Below the pieces are notes generated by a model. That model did no database searches. It was given only the letters and a program-made list of their open reading frames with translations, and had not been told where the DNA came from. This document shows positions 35,298 through 43,989 of a DNA stretch of 64,000 nt, in pieces. Source of the DNA: Hyphomicrobiales bacterium (GTDB lineage Bacteria; Pseudomonadota; Alphaproteobacteria; Rhodospirillales; JACKKN01); assembly GCA_024236415.1 (NCBI GenBank), contig JACKKN010000004.1:321002-385001 (forward strand). The letters are read 5' to 3'. Both the position numbers and the translations under genes were made by a program. The first letter of the stretch is position 1, and the number at the start of each line of letters is the position of its first letter.

Positions 35298-36644
35298 ATG
35301 ACCCGTAAGTATTTCGGTACCGATGGCATCCGCGGTACCGCCAACACCGCGCCCATGACCGCCGACATCGCGCTTCGCGTCGGCATGGCCGCGGGCCTCC
35401 AGTTCATTCGCGGCACCCACCGCCACCGCGCCGTCATCGGCAAGGACACCCGGCTCAGCGGCTACATGCTGGAACCGGCCCTGACCGCCGGCTTCGTCGC
35501 CGTCGGCATGGACCCGATCATCGTCGGCCCCATGCCGACCCCGGCCGTGGCCATGCTGACCCGCAGCCTGCGCGCCGACCTGGGCGTGATGATCTCGGCC
35601 TCCCACAACCCCTATTGCGACAACGGGATCAAGCTGTTCGGCCCCGACGGCTACAAGCTGTCGGACGAGGTCGAGGCCGAGATCGAATCGCGCATGGAGG
35701 GCGACATCTCGCCGTACCTGGCCAAGTCCGACAAGCTGGGCCGGGCCCTGCGCCTGGAGGACTCCGAGGGCCGCTACACCGAATACGTCAAGGCCACCTT
35801 CCCCAAGGGCCTGCGCCTGGACGGCCTGAAGATCGTCATCGACTGCGCCAACGGCGCCGCCTACAAGGTCGCCCCCAACGTGCTGTGGGAACTGGGCGCC
35901 GAGGTGATCCCCATCGGGGTCGGGCCCGACGGCTTCAACATCAACAAGGACTGCGGCTCGACGGCCACCGAGGCCATGCGCGCCGAGGTCATGGTGCGCG
36001 GCGCCGACCTGGGCATCTCGCTGGACGGCGACGCCGACCGGGTGCTGATCGCCGACGAGAACGGCGTGCTGGTGGACGGCGACCAGATGATGGCCATGAT
36101 CGCCCGCAACTGGTCCGAGACCGGGCAGCTCAAGGGCGGCGGCGTGGTCGCCACGGTGATGTCCAACCTGGGCCTGGAGCGGTACCTGGACGACCTGGGC
36201 CTGCACCTGCACCGCACCCAGGTGGGCGATCGTTACGTGGTCGAATACATGCGCGAGAAGGGTTTTAACGTGGGCGGCGAGCAGTCGGGCCACATGATCC
36301 TGGGCGACTATTCCACCACCGGCGACGGCCTGATCGCCGCCCTGCAGGCCCTGGCCGTGATCGTCCAGGCCGGCCGCGCCGCCAGCCGGGTCTGCCGCCT
36401 GTTCGAGCCCATGCCGCAGATCCTGAAGAACGTGCGCTACAACGGCGGCGAGCCCCTGAGCACGGACCCGGTCAAGGAGGCCATCGCCGACGGCGAGTCC
36501 CAGTTGGGCAAGGCCGGCCGGGTGCTGATCCGCAAGTCCGGCACCGAGCCGGTGATCCGGGTCATGGCCGAGGGCGACGACGAGAGCCTGATCGCCCACG
36601 TGGTCGACGACATCATCGGCGCCATCGAGAACGCCGCGGCCTAG
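35298..36644 (+). CDS. glmM: phosphoglucosamine mutase
   Basis: This 448-residue enzyme turns glucosamine-6-phosphate into glucosamine-1-phosphate for UDP-GlcNAc, peptidoglycan and lipid A. Signatures are KYFGTDGIRG, the phosphoserine loop SASHNP with Ser102, the metal loop LDGDADRVLIAD, GGEQSGHMI, and the C-terminal RKSGTEPVIRVM. It is full length. Confidence 0.97.
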   Translation: MTRKYFGTDGIRGTANTAPMTADIALRVGMAAGLQFIRGTHRHRAVIGKDTRLSGYMLEPALTAGFVAVGMDPIIVGPMPTPAVAMLTRSLRADLGVMISASHNPYCDNGIKLFGPDGYKLSDEVEAEIESRMEGDISPYLAKSDKLGRALRLEDSEGRYTEYVKATFPKGLRLDGLKIVIDCANGAAYKVAPNVLWELGAEVIPIGVGPDGFNINKDCGSTATEAMRAEVMVRGADLGISLDGDADRVLIADENGVLVDGDQMMAMIARNWSETGQLKGGGVVATVMSNLGLERYLDDLGLHLHRTQVGDRYVVEYMREKGFNVGGEQSGHMILGDYSTTGDGLIAALQALAVIVQAGRAASRVCRLFEPMPQILKNVRYNGGEPLSTDPVKEAIADGESQLGKAGRVLIRKSGTEPVIRVMAEGDDESLIAHVVDDIIGAIENAAA

Positions 36645-36733
36645 GCGCCACCCATCCGCGGCCGGGAACCGGCCGCGGCAAAAATTCGAAACGCGATGCT
36701 TGACGTTTGACGCTTGAGGGGGAGCGGGCCGAC

Positions 36734-37540
36734 ATGAAGGGAAGGGTACTGATCGTCGCCGGGTCGGATTCCGGCGGCGGCGCCGGCATCCAGGCCGACA
36801 TCAAGACCGTCACCGCCCTGGGCGGCTTCGCCATGACCGCCATCACCGCCCTGACCGCCCAGAACACCCTGGGGGTCACCGCCATCCACGAGGTGCCACC
36901 CGACTTCGTGGCCGAGCAGATGCGCGTGGTGCTGCGCGACCTGGGCGCCGACGCGGTCAAGCTGGGCATGCTGCACAGCCCCCAGATCATCGACGTGGTG
37001 CGCGAGACCCTGGACGCCGAGGCGCCGGACGTGCCCCTGGTGGTGGACCCGGTGATGGTGGCCAAAGGCGGCGCCAAGCTGCTGCGCGACGACGCCATGG
37101 CGGCGTTGAAGGAGAAGATGATCCCCGGCGCCGCGGTGATCACCCCCAACCTGCCCGAGGCCGAGGTGCTGTGCGGCCAGACGGCGGACGACCGCGAGTC
37201 CTTCCGCCGGCTGGGCACGGCCCTGACCCGGCTGGGCGCCGGCGCGGTGCTGCTGAAGGGCGGCCACCTGCCGGGCGACACGGTGGTCGACCTGCTGCTT
37301 GCGGGCGAGGGGCCGCCGCTGGTGTTCGAGGACACGCGCATCGAATCCCGCCACACCCACGGCACCGGCTGCACCCTGGCCTCGGCCGTGGCCACGGGCA
37401 TCGCCCAGGGCATCCCCCTGCGCCAGGCCGTGACCCGGGCCCGCGCCTATGTACGCCAGGCCATGATGACGGCCCCCGGCCTGGGCCAGGGCCACGGCCC
37501 CCTGAACCACGCCCATACGGTGCGGCCCTTCGGCGGCTAG
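36734..37540 (+). CDS. thiD: hydroxymethylpyrimidine/phosphomethylpyrimidine kinase
   Basis: This 268-residue ribokinase-fold enzyme phosphorylates HMP and HMP-P in thiamine synthesis. Motifs are AGSDSGGGAGIQADIKT near the start, DPVMVAKGG, TPNLPEAEVL and HTHGTGCTLASAVA with its anion hole. An upstream in-frame Met nine codons earlier was rejected because GAGGGGGAG lies at good distance from this ATG. The TAG stop faces the neighbouring convergent gene. Confidence 0.95.
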   Translation: MKGRVLIVAGSDSGGGAGIQADIKTVTALGGFAMTAITALTAQNTLGVTAIHEVPPDFVAEQMRVVLRDLGADAVKLGMLHSPQIIDVVRETLDAEAPDVPLVVDPVMVAKGGAKLLRDDAMAALKEKMIPGAAVITPNLPEAEVLCGQTADDRESFRRLGTALTRLGAGAVLLKGGHLPGDTVVDLLLAGEGPPLVFEDTRIESRHTHGTGCTLASAVATGIAQGIPLRQAVTRARAYVRQAMMTAPGLGQGHGPLNHAHTVRPFGG

Positions 37541-37608
37541 CCGGCCGCCCAGTCCGTCGCCCAGTCCGTCGCCCAGCCCGTCGCGAACGAGGTCGATCCG
37601 GCGCGGGG

Positions 37609-37829
37609 TCACGGCCGGCCGCCGCAGGGCCGGGCGGGCCGGGCGCCGCCGGCCGCGGCCCGGCCCGGCGCAGCCACCGCGCGGCGGCCCGCGCCAGGGC
37701 GCGCAGGGCCAGGGACCGCTCGTCGCGGGCGCGGGCCAGGCCGGCCCGCCGGCGGGCGTCCAACTCGGCCCAGGAAAGGGTCTCGCCGTCCAGGCCGATC
37801 AGGGGGATTCCGTGGTCGAAGTGGGGCAT
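37609..37829 (-). pseudogene. possible small protein, 3' end unresolved
   Basis: The beginning is convincing: CGGAGG lies upstream of an ATG reading MPHFDHGIPLIGLDGETLSW, then a basic helical part ALRALARAAARWLRR. After that the reading enters a GC run (PRPAAPGPPGPAAAG) and the frame stays open deep into thiD on the opposite strand, which is not believable. If one base is missing in the GC run, the protein ends at the TGA at 37609-37611. I do not know the family. The gene lies upstream of, and divergent from, the LysR gene. Confidence 0.4.
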
Positions 37830-37895
37830 GTCGTCCTCCGTTGCCAGTTCCCGCCGGCGCGGGCCGGCGGCGGAGGCAAGGTGTATCAGGGTAGA

Positions 37896-37926
37896 TTCAT
37901 CATGAAAAATGAATAATAATGATGAA
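37896..37926. promoter_or_regulatory. inverted repeat before the LysR gene
   Basis: TTCATCAT at 37896-37903 and ATGATGAA at 37919-37926 form a perfect 8-base inverted repeat with a 15-base AT-rich centre, ending 21 bases before the LysR ATG. LysR regulators usually bind such sites and repress themselves, so this is a likely operator shared with the divergent small gene. Confidence 0.6.
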
Positions 37927-37947
37927 AAATTTCTTTGGAGAAGATGA

Positions 37948-38799
37948 ATGGATTTGGCCGACCTGCGCATCTTCCGCGCCGTGGTGGACGAGGGGGGCAT
38001 CACCCGCGCCGCCGAGAAGCTGCACCGGGTGCAGTCCAACGTGACCACCCGGGTGCGGCAACTGGAGGACGACCTGGGGGTGGACCTGTTCATCCGCGCC
38101 GGCAAGCGCCTGCACCTGGCACCGGCGGGGCGGATCCTGGTGGACTACGCCGACCGCCTGCTGGACCTGGCCGAGGAGGCCCGCGAGGCGGTGCGCGACC
38201 CGCGCCCGCGCGGGCCGTTCCGCCTGGGCGCCATGGAGAGCACGGCGGCGGTGCGCCTGCCGGCGGTGCTGAGCGACTACCACGACCGCTACCCCGAGGT
38301 GACGCTGGAACTGCGCACCGGCAACACGCGCCAGCTTGCCGCCGCGGTGCTGGCCGGCGAGCTGGACGCCGCCCTGGCCACCGGGCCCCTCGCCGACGCC
38401 CCGTTCGACCAGGTGCCGGCCTTCGACGAGGACCTGGTGATCGTGTCGGGCCCCGGGCATCCGGCCCTGGACGGCGCCGGCGCCCGGCCGCCGACCGTGC
38501 TCGCCTTCGAGGACGGCTGCCCGCACCGCAAGCGGCTGGAGGACTGGTTCGCCGACCGCGGCGAGATGCCGGCGCGCATCGTCGAGCTGTCGTCCTACCA
38601 CGCCATGCTGGGCTGCGTTCTGGCCGGCATGGGCATCTCGCTGCTGCCGCGCAGCGTGCTGGGCACCTTCCCCGAGGCCGGGCGCCTGACCCTGCACCCC
38701 CTGCCGCCCGGCCGGGACCGGGCGCGGACCGTCCTGTTCTGGCGCAAGGGCGCCGAGTCGCCCAAGGTCAAGGCCCTCGCCGACCTGCTGCGCGCCTAG
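37948..38799 (+). CDS. LysR-family transcriptional regulator
   Basis: This 283-residue regulator has an N-terminal winged HTH (LRIFRAVVDEGGITRAAEKL, then VQSNVTTRVRQLEDDLGVDL) and a C-terminal effector domain (FRLGAMESTAAVRLP to CVLAGMGISLLPRSVL). Domain features resemble the group regulating transporters and sulfonate or nitrogen use, but no inducer can be named. TTTGGAG precedes the start. Its end overlaps the end of the convergent MFS gene by four bases; that transporter is a possible target. Confidence 0.9.
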   Translation: MDLADLRIFRAVVDEGGITRAAEKLHRVQSNVTTRVRQLEDDLGVDLFIRAGKRLHLAPAGRILVDYADRLLDLAEEAREAVRDPRPRGPFRLGAMESTAAVRLPAVLSDYHDRYPEVTLELRTGNTRQLAAAVLAGELDAALATGPLADAPFDQVPAFDEDLVIVSGPGHPALDGAGARPPTVLAFEDGCPHRKRLEDWFADRGEMPARIVELSSYHAMLGCVLAGMGISLLPRSVLGTFPEAGRLTLHPLPPGRDRARTVLFWRKGAESPKVKALADLLRA

Positions 38800-40031
38800 G
38801 CCGCCACCCGGGCGCGGCGCGCGCGCAGGCGGCCCAGCAGCAGCCAGAAGGCGATCGACATGTTCAGCAGGTTGAAGGCGATGCCGTTCAGGAAGGCGGC
38901 CCGGTAGGACCCGGTGTGGGCGTAGATCTCGCCCGACATCCAGCCGCCGATGGCCATGCCGACGACCGTCATCATCAGCACCAGGCTGATGCGCCGCCCG
39001 GCCTCGCGGGCCGGGAAGTGGTCGCGCACGATGAGGGCGTAGCTGGGCACGATGCCGCCCTGCGACAGGCCGAACAGGGCCGAGACGATGTACAGCGGCG
39101 TCAGCCCGTCGAACGGCAGGTAGAAGAACAGGGCCAGGCATTGCAGGGTCGAGCCCAGCAGCAGGGTGCCGGCGCCGCCGATGCGGTCGGCGATGAGCCC
39201 AGAGGCGAGCCGGCTGACGATGCCGAAGCCGAGCATCAGCGACAGCATCTCGGCCCCCCGCGCCACGCCGTAGCCCAGGTCGCCGCAGTAGGCGACGATG
39301 TGCACCTGGGGCATGGACATGGCGATGCAGCAGGACAGGCCGGCCACCACCAGCATGATCTGCAGCCGCCCCTGTGGCAGCGGCGCCGGCGCCGGCCCGG
39401 CGTGGCCCGGACCCGTGGCGTCGGCGTCGGCGTCCGTGCGCGGCCGTCGCCGCAGCAGCAGGGCCAGGGGCACCATGGCGGCGAGGCAGAACAGCCCGAC
39501 CATGACGTGGGCCTGGCGCCAGCCGACGGTGTCGATGGCGTATTGCAGGATCGGCGGCCATACCGTGCCGGCCAGGTAGTTGCCGCTGGCGACGATGGAG
39601 ACGGCGATGCCGCGCCGGCGCCGGAACCACAGCGTGGCGTCGGCCACCAGGGGGGCGAAGCCCACGGCGCTGCCCAGCATGCCGATCAGCAGGGTCTGCG
39701 CCGCCATGAACTGCCACAGGGTGGTGGCCTGGGCCGCCAGCAGGTAGCCGCCGGCCAGCATGGCGGCGGCGAAGATCAGCAGCGGCCGCAGGCCGAACCG
39801 GTCCAGCAGCCGTCCCATCAGGATGCCGCCGGCGGCGAAGCCGACCATGGTGGCGGTGTAGGGCAGGGAGGCCTCGCCGCGGTCGACGCCGAACTCGGCC
39901 TGCAGGGTGGGCAGGGCCACCACCACGGACCACATGCCGACGCCGCTGGTGGTGCCCAGGGCCAGCAGCGCGGCCAGGCGGGTCCAGGCGTAGGGCCCGT
40001 CCGGCCGGTAGCGGGGGTCGGAGTCGGTCAC
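38796..40031 (-). CDS. MFS transporter of the OFA/monocarboxylate-like type
   Basis: This 411-residue, twelve-helix transporter has motif A as GRLLDRFGLRPLL and a second copy-like ADRIGGAGTLLLG in the second half. It is similar in pattern to oxalate/formate and monocarboxylate antiporters. A GTG start lies three bases after the MocR-like gene's stop, so the two are cotranscribed. The substrate is unknown; the neighbouring dehydratase and 2-oxoacid decarboxylase genes make a small organic acid or amino acid a reasonable guess. Confidence 0.87.
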   Translation of the reverse strand: MTDSDPRYRPDGPYAWTRLAALLALGTTSGVGMWSVVVALPTLQAEFGVDRGEASLPYTATMVGFAAGGILMGRLLDRFGLRPLLIFAAAMLAGGYLLAAQATTLWQFMAAQTLLIGMLGSAVGFAPLVADATLWFRRRRGIAVSIVASGNYLAGTVWPPILQYAIDTVGWRQAHVMVGLFCLAAMVPLALLLRRRPRTDADADATGPGHAGPAPAPLPQGRLQIMLVVAGLSCCIAMSMPQVHIVAYCGDLGYGVARGAEMLSLMLGFGIVSRLASGLIADRIGGAGTLLLGSTLQCLALFFYLPFDGLTPLYIVSALFGLSQGGIVPSYALIVRDHFPAREAGRRISLVLMMTVVGMAIGGWMSGEIYAHTGSYRAAFLNGIAFNLLNMSIAFWLLLGRLRARRARVAA

Positions 40032-40034
40032 GGC

Positions 40035-41429
40035 CTACATCATCTCCGGCGCCAGGCCCGGCGGCGCCCGCAACTGGTCGGCCAGGCGGACCAGGGCACG
40101 CTCCAGCTCGTCCATGTTCATGGCGCCGCCCAGGCCGATGCGCACGGCATGCGGCGCCGGCTGCCGGCCCACGGCGAAGGCCTCGATGGTGTGCAGCAGG
40201 ATGCCCCGCTCCTCGGCCTCGGCCTGGAAGTCGTTGGCCCGCCAGGGCGCCGGCAGGTCGAGCCACAGGAAGTGGGCGCGGGCCCGGATGCGCGGGTGGA
40301 ACGGGCCCAGGTGCCGGGCGCACAGGGCGGTGCGGGTCTCGGTCTCCTGGCGCTGGCGGCGGGTCATCTCCTGGGCCACGTCGCCGGTGATCCAGCGGTG
40401 GGCGATCTCCACCATCAGCGGCGGCGCCATCCAGTTGGACATGCGCACCGACGAGCGCAGCCGCTCGACATAGTCGGCCGGGGCGTAGACGAACCCCACC
40501 CGCAGGCCCCCGGCCATGGATTTCGACAGGCTGGTGATGAAGAAGGTGCGCTCGGGCGCCAGGGCGGCGATGGGCGTGGGGCGGCCCTCGAACATGCTGC
40601 CCCAGACGTCGTCCTCCATGATGAACAGGTCGTGGCGCCGGGCGATCTCGGCCACCCGGCGGCGGCGGTCCTCGGGCAGCAGGGCGGTGGTCGGGTTCTG
40701 CAGGGTCGGGGTCAGGTAGATGGCGCGCGGGTGCAGCCGGCGGCAGGCCTCGTCCAGGGCCTCGGGGATGATGCCGTCGGCGTCCATGGGCACGGGCTCC
40801 AGCTTCAGGCCCAACTGGCCGGCCAGGTAGATGAAGCCGGGGTAGGAGAACGCCTCGGCCAGCAGCACGTCGCCGGGCCGGGTCAGGGTCATCAGCGCGG
40901 TCAGGATGCCCTGCTGGGCGCCGCAGGTGATGGCCACCCGCTCGGGCACCGGGTTGGGCAGGTCCATGCCCGCCAGCCACTGGGCGCCAGTGCGCAGGTG
41001 GCGGTCCAGCCCGGTGTTGCCCTGGTAGGCGATCAGGGCCTCGAGCCCCGATTCCGAGGAGATCTCGCGCAGGGTGCGGGCCAGGGCGTCGCCGCCGATG
41101 CCGGCCACGGGGGTGGCATGGGTCAGGTCCAGGAAGTTGTCGCCGCGCCGCGGCGACGAGGCGAAGCGGGCCACGGCGTCGCTGGCCGGACCCAGGACGT
41201 AGGTGCCCCGGCCGACCTCGCCGCCCACCAGGCCGCGCTGCTCGGCCTCCTTGTAGGCGCGGGTGACCGTGCCCAGGGTTACCCCCAGGTCGTAGGCCAG
41301 GTTGCGCTGGGGCGGCAGCTTGCAGCCGGCGGCCAGGCTGCCGTCCGAGATGGATTCGGCGATGGCGTCGGCGATGGCCAGGTACTTGGGGCCGGATCGG
41401 CCCGCCAGGTGGGGCACCCAAATTGTCAT
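40035..41429 (-). CDS. MocR-type regulator (GntR HTH fused to aminotransferase domain)
   Basis: The product has 464 residues. Residues 10-75 form a GntR winged helix (AIADAIAESISDGSLAAGCK, LPPQRNLAYDLGVTLGTVTR). The rest is a fold-type I aminotransferase-like domain with the PLP lysine in TSLSKSMAGGLRVGF. MocR regulators sense PLP or an amino acid and usually control a divergent or neighbouring gene. ATTGT and ACAAT half-sites straddle its start codon, a likely operator. It is cotranscribed with the MFS gene and divergent from a DUF1127 gene. Confidence 0.9.
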   Translation of the reverse strand: MTIWVPHLAGRSGPKYLAIADAIAESISDGSLAAGCKLPPQRNLAYDLGVTLGTVTRAYKEAEQRGLVGGEVGRGTYVLGPASDAVARFASSPRRGDNFLDLTHATPVAGIGGDALARTLREISSESGLEALIAYQGNTGLDRHLRTGAQWLAGMDLPNPVPERVAITCGAQQGILTALMTLTRPGDVLLAEAFSYPGFIYLAGQLGLKLEPVPMDADGIIPEALDEACRRLHPRAIYLTPTLQNPTTALLPEDRRRRVAEIARRHDLFIMEDDVWGSMFEGRPTPIAALAPERTFFITSLSKSMAGGLRVGFVYAPADYVERLRSSVRMSNWMAPPLMVEIAHRWITGDVAQEMTRRQRQETETRTALCARHLGPFHPRIRARAHFLWLDLPAPWRANDFQAEAEERGILLHTIEAFAVGRQPAPHAVRIGLGGAMNMDELERALVRLADQLRAPPGLAPEMM

Positions 41430-41438
41430 GATAACAAT
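41422..41438. promoter_or_regulatory. ATTGT/ACAAT inverted repeat over the MocR start
   Basis: ATTGTCATGATAACAAT places inverted ATTGT and ACAAT arms across the MocR-like gene's start codon, inside an AT-rich divergent region (41430-41507). Binding here would block the gene's own translation start region and could act on the divergent DUF1127 gene. Confidence 0.5.
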
Positions 41439-41507
41439 ATTCCAATTGATCCTATAATTGTCCCATTCTATATCCCTCAATGCAAACAATGCAAGGGATT
41501 TCCAGCC

Positions 41508-41768
41508 ATGACAAACGCAAATTGTATCGATACAAACCTCCCCCTCAACGCCCCCCAGCCGGCGGCGCCGTGGCGTGACCGTATCGGCAACGTGGTCGGG
41601 CTGGCGAAACGAACCGCCGTGGCGGCCCTGGACACCCTGGCCGAGTGGCAGGAGCGCGCGCGCCAGCGGCGCCAGCTGCAGGAGCTGGACGACCACATGC
41701 TGCGCGACCTGGGCCTCAGCCGCGCCGACGCCCAGCGCGAGAGCGAACGGCCGTTCTGGGACATCTAG
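41508..41768 (+). CDS. DUF1127-domain protein
   Basis: This 86-residue protein has a variable N-terminus. Its C-terminal DUF1127 (YjiS-like) motif reads RQRRQLQELDDHMLRDLGLS and is followed by RADAQRESERPFW. Longer DUF1127 proteins of this kind are often next to MocR-like genes; small ones affect phosphate and C/N metabolism through RNA binding in some alphaproteobacteria. AAGGGA lies ahead of the ATG and a strong terminator follows. Confidence 0.85.
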   Translation: MTNANCIDTNLPLNAPQPAAPWRDRIGNVVGLAKRTAVAALDTLAEWQERARQRRQLQELDDHMLRDLGLSRADAQRESERPFWDI

Positions 41769-41800
41769 GGTTTTGCCCGTCCCGCCAACGCTCGCCCCTT

Positions 41801-41840
41801 GGCCCGCCGGCCTCCCTGGTTTCGGCGGGCCATTTTTTTT
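41801..41840 (+). terminator. terminator after the DUF1127 gene
   Basis: GGCCCGCCG at 41801-41809 and CGGCGGGCC at 41823-41831 form a perfect 9-base-pair stem followed by ATTTTTTTT. It is a classical intrinsic terminator and the clearest in the window. Confidence 0.9.
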
Positions 41841-41896
41841 GCGTGGCCGGCCCGGGCGGGCCTGATATACCCGAACCGGAGGGAGAGACACCGACC

Positions 41897-42856
41897 ATGG
41901 AACAGCCCACCCGCGCCGATCTGGAGGACGCCGCCCGGATCGTCTACCGCCACATGGCCCCCACGCCCCAATACGCCTGGCCCCTGCTGGCCGAGCGCAC
42001 CGGCTGCGAGGTCTGGGTCAAGCACGAGAACCACACCCCCATCGGCGCCTTCAAGGTGCGCGGCGGGCTGGTGTACCTGACCTCCCTGCGCGCCGCCCAG
42101 CCCTGCATCAACGGGGTCATCACGGCGACCCGCGGCAACCACGGGCAGAGCGTCGCCCTGGCCGCCGCCAAGGTGGGCCTGCGCGCCGTGGTGATCGTGC
42201 CCAAGGGCAACAACCCCGAGAAGAACGCCGCCATGCGCGCCTTCGGCGCCGAACTGGTGGAGCACGGCGAGGACTTCCAGGAATCCTACGAATACGCCAT
42301 GGCCCAGGCGGCGGGGCAGGGGCTGCACCCGGTGCGCTCGTTCCACCACGACCTGGTGCGCGGGGTCGGCACCTACAGCATGGAGCTCCTGGACGCGGTC
42401 GCCGACCTGGACACGGTCTACGTGCCCATCGGCCAGGGCTCGGGCATCTGCGGCATGATCTCGGCCCGCGACGCGCTGGGCCTCAAGACCCGGGTCGTGG
42501 GGGTGGTGGCCGAGAACGCCGCCGCCTATGCCCTGTCCTTCGCCGAGGGGCGCCCCATCTCCACCAACTCGGCCGACACGGTGGCCGACGGCATGGCCTG
42601 CCGGGTGCCCGACGAGGCGGCGCTGGAGATCATCTGGCGCGGCGCCGCGCGCATCGTCACCGTGACCGAGGACGAGATCCGCGACGCCATGCGCCACTTC
42701 TACACCGACACCCACAACCTGGCCGAGGGCGCCGGGGCGGCGCCGCTGGCCGCCCTGCTGAAGGAGCGCGCCGAGATGGCCGGCAAGAAGGTGGGGCTGG
42801 TCCTGTCCGGCGGCAACGTGGACGTGGGCGTGATGCGCGAGGTGCTGGCCCCGTGA
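41897..42856 (+). CDS. threonine dehydratase-like PLP enzyme
   Basis: This 319-residue fold-type II PLP enzyme has the PLP lysine Lys53 in PIGAFKVRGG, the asparagine loop TATRGNHGQS and the phosphate-binding GQGSGICGM. It lacks a regulatory ACT domain, so it is like catabolic or specialised dehydratases (TdcB, EutB type). These turn a hydroxy amino acid into a 2-oxo acid and ammonia. Its stop overlaps the start of a ThDP decarboxylase subunit, so the oxo acid made may be the next enzyme's substrate. The substrate is unknown. GGGAGAG lies upstream. Confidence 0.85.
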   Translation: MEQPTRADLEDAARIVYRHMAPTPQYAWPLLAERTGCEVWVKHENHTPIGAFKVRGGLVYLTSLRAAQPCINGVITATRGNHGQSVALAAAKVGLRAVVIVPKGNNPEKNAAMRAFGAELVEHGEDFQESYEYAMAQAAGQGLHPVRSFHHDLVRGVGTYSMELLDAVADLDTVYVPIGQGSGICGMISARDALGLKTRVVGVVAENAAAYALSFAEGRPISTNSADTVADGMACRVPDEAALEIIWRGAARIVTVTEDEIRDAMRHFYTDTHNLAEGAGAAPLAALLKERAEMAGKKVGLVLSGGNVDVGVMREVLAP

Positions 42857-43377
42857 GCGGGCGGGCGACGGACTGGCCGGCGGAAATCCACGCCGCCATG
42901 GGCGACCTGGGCATCGACCTGGTGGCCACCGTGCCCGACGCCGGGCTGAGCCGCCTGCTGACCCTGTGCGAGGACGACCCGGCCGTGGACGTGATCACCC
43001 TGACCACCGAGGAGGAGGGGGTGGGCCTGCTGGCCGGGGCCTGGCTGGGCGGGCGCCGCGCCGTGCTGATGATGCAGAGCAGCGGCATCGGCAACATCGT
43101 CAACGCCCTGACCCTGCCCGGGGTGTGCGGAATCCCCTGCCTGATGCTGGCCACCATGCGCGGCCAGGACGGCGAGTTCAACCCGTGGCAGGTGCCCATG
43201 GGCACGCGCGGGCCGCGGGTGCTGGCCGAGCTGGGCGTCACCTGCCGCGACGTCGAGGACGCCGCCGCCGTGGCCCCCGCCTTCGCCGCCGCCGCCGAGG
43301 CCGCCTATGGCCAGGGCCGCGCCGAGGCGGTGCTGGTGGCCCAGTCCGTGATCGGCACCAAGAGTTTCGAACGATGA
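42853..43377 (+). CDS. ThDP-dependent 2-oxoacid decarboxylase, alpha subunit (ComD-like)
   Basis: This 174-residue Pyr domain of a split ThDP enzyme contains the catalytic-type Glu in TTEEEGVGLLAGAWLGG and the MMQSSGIGNIVNAL stretch. It resembles the alpha subunit of sulfopyruvate decarboxylase and phosphonopyruvate decarboxylase. The GTG start overlaps the stop of the dehydratase-like gene (GTGA), and its own stop overlaps the beta subunit start (ATGA). It must pair with the next gene to work. Sulfopyruvate as substrate is a family-based possibility only. Confidence 0.85.
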   Translation: MSGRATDWPAEIHAAMGDLGIDLVATVPDAGLSRLLTLCEDDPAVDVITLTTEEEGVGLLAGAWLGGRRAVLMMQSSGIGNIVNALTLPGVCGIPCLMLATMRGQDGEFNPWQVPMGTRGPRVLAELGVTCRDVEDAAAVAPAFAAAAEAAYGQGRAEAVLVAQSVIGTKSFER

Positions 43378-43970
43378 GCCTGCTGGACAACCACGGCCGC
43401 CTGCGCCGCCGCCCCCTGGTGCAGGCCCTGTTCGCCGGCCTGGGCGGCGAGCTTGTGGTCACCGGCCTGGGCGCGCCGTCCTGGGACCTGGCCGCCCGCG
43501 GCGACCGCGACCGCACCTTCTACCTGTGGGGGGCCATGGGCCTGGCCGTGCCGACGGGCCTGGGCCTGGCCCTGGCGCGGCCCGGCGAGCGGGTCATCGT
43601 CGTCACCGGCGACGGCGAGGTGATGATGGGCCTGGGCAGCCTGGCCACCGTGGCCGCGGCGGCGCCCCGCAACCTGGCGGTGCTGGTCCTGGACAACGGC
43701 GAGTTCGGCGAGACCGGGGGCCAGCGCGGCCTGTCGGCGCGCGGGGTGGACATCGCCGCCGTGGCCCGCGCCGCCGGCTTCGCCGAGACCCTGACCGTGG
43801 CCGGCGAAGACGCCGTCGACGACCTGCGCCGGTTGCTGTTCGAACGCCCCGGGCCGGTCCTGGCGGTGGCCCGCATCGCCCCCGGCGAGGACGCCAAGGT
43901 GCTGCCGCCCAAGGACGGCGTGGTGCTGCGGCGGCGCTTCCGCGCCGACCTGGGGCTGGAGCAGGGGTAA
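43374..43970 (+). CDS. ThDP-dependent 2-oxoacid decarboxylase, beta subunit (ComE-like)
   Basis: This 198-residue PP domain binds thiamine diphosphate through GDGEVMMGLGSLATVAA followed by LVLDNGEFGETGGQ, the GDG-x-N motif with Mg2+ ligands. With the alpha subunit it makes the full active site. In sulfonate metabolism ComDE converts sulfopyruvate to sulfoacetaldehyde; in phosphonate routes the fused form converts phosphonopyruvate. No Xsc, Pta or phosphonate gene is in view. The stop lies 19 bases from the convergent acyltransferase gene. Confidence 0.87.
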   Translation: MSLLDNHGRLRRRPLVQALFAGLGGELVVTGLGAPSWDLAARGDRDRTFYLWGAMGLAVPTGLGLALARPGERVIVVTGDGEVMMGLGSLATVAAAAPRNLAVLVLDNGEFGETGGQRGLSARGVDIAAVARAAGFAETLTVAGEDAVDDLRRLLFERPGPVLAVARIAPGEDAKVLPPKDGVVLRRRFRADLGLEQG

Positions 43971-43989
43971 GGGGAGGGCGCCGCGGGCG

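Noticed and set aside
37547..37582. Three tandem 12-base repeats GCCCAGTCCGTC
   Set aside because: Only three copies, next to the thiD stop; too short for a CRISPR array or a clear functional repeat, and probably part of the ill-resolved small gene region.
37935..41768. Long plus-strand frame across the LysR, MFS and MocR genes
   Set aside because: It is a shadow of the real genes in other frames; only its last 87 codons (the DUF1127 gene) are real.
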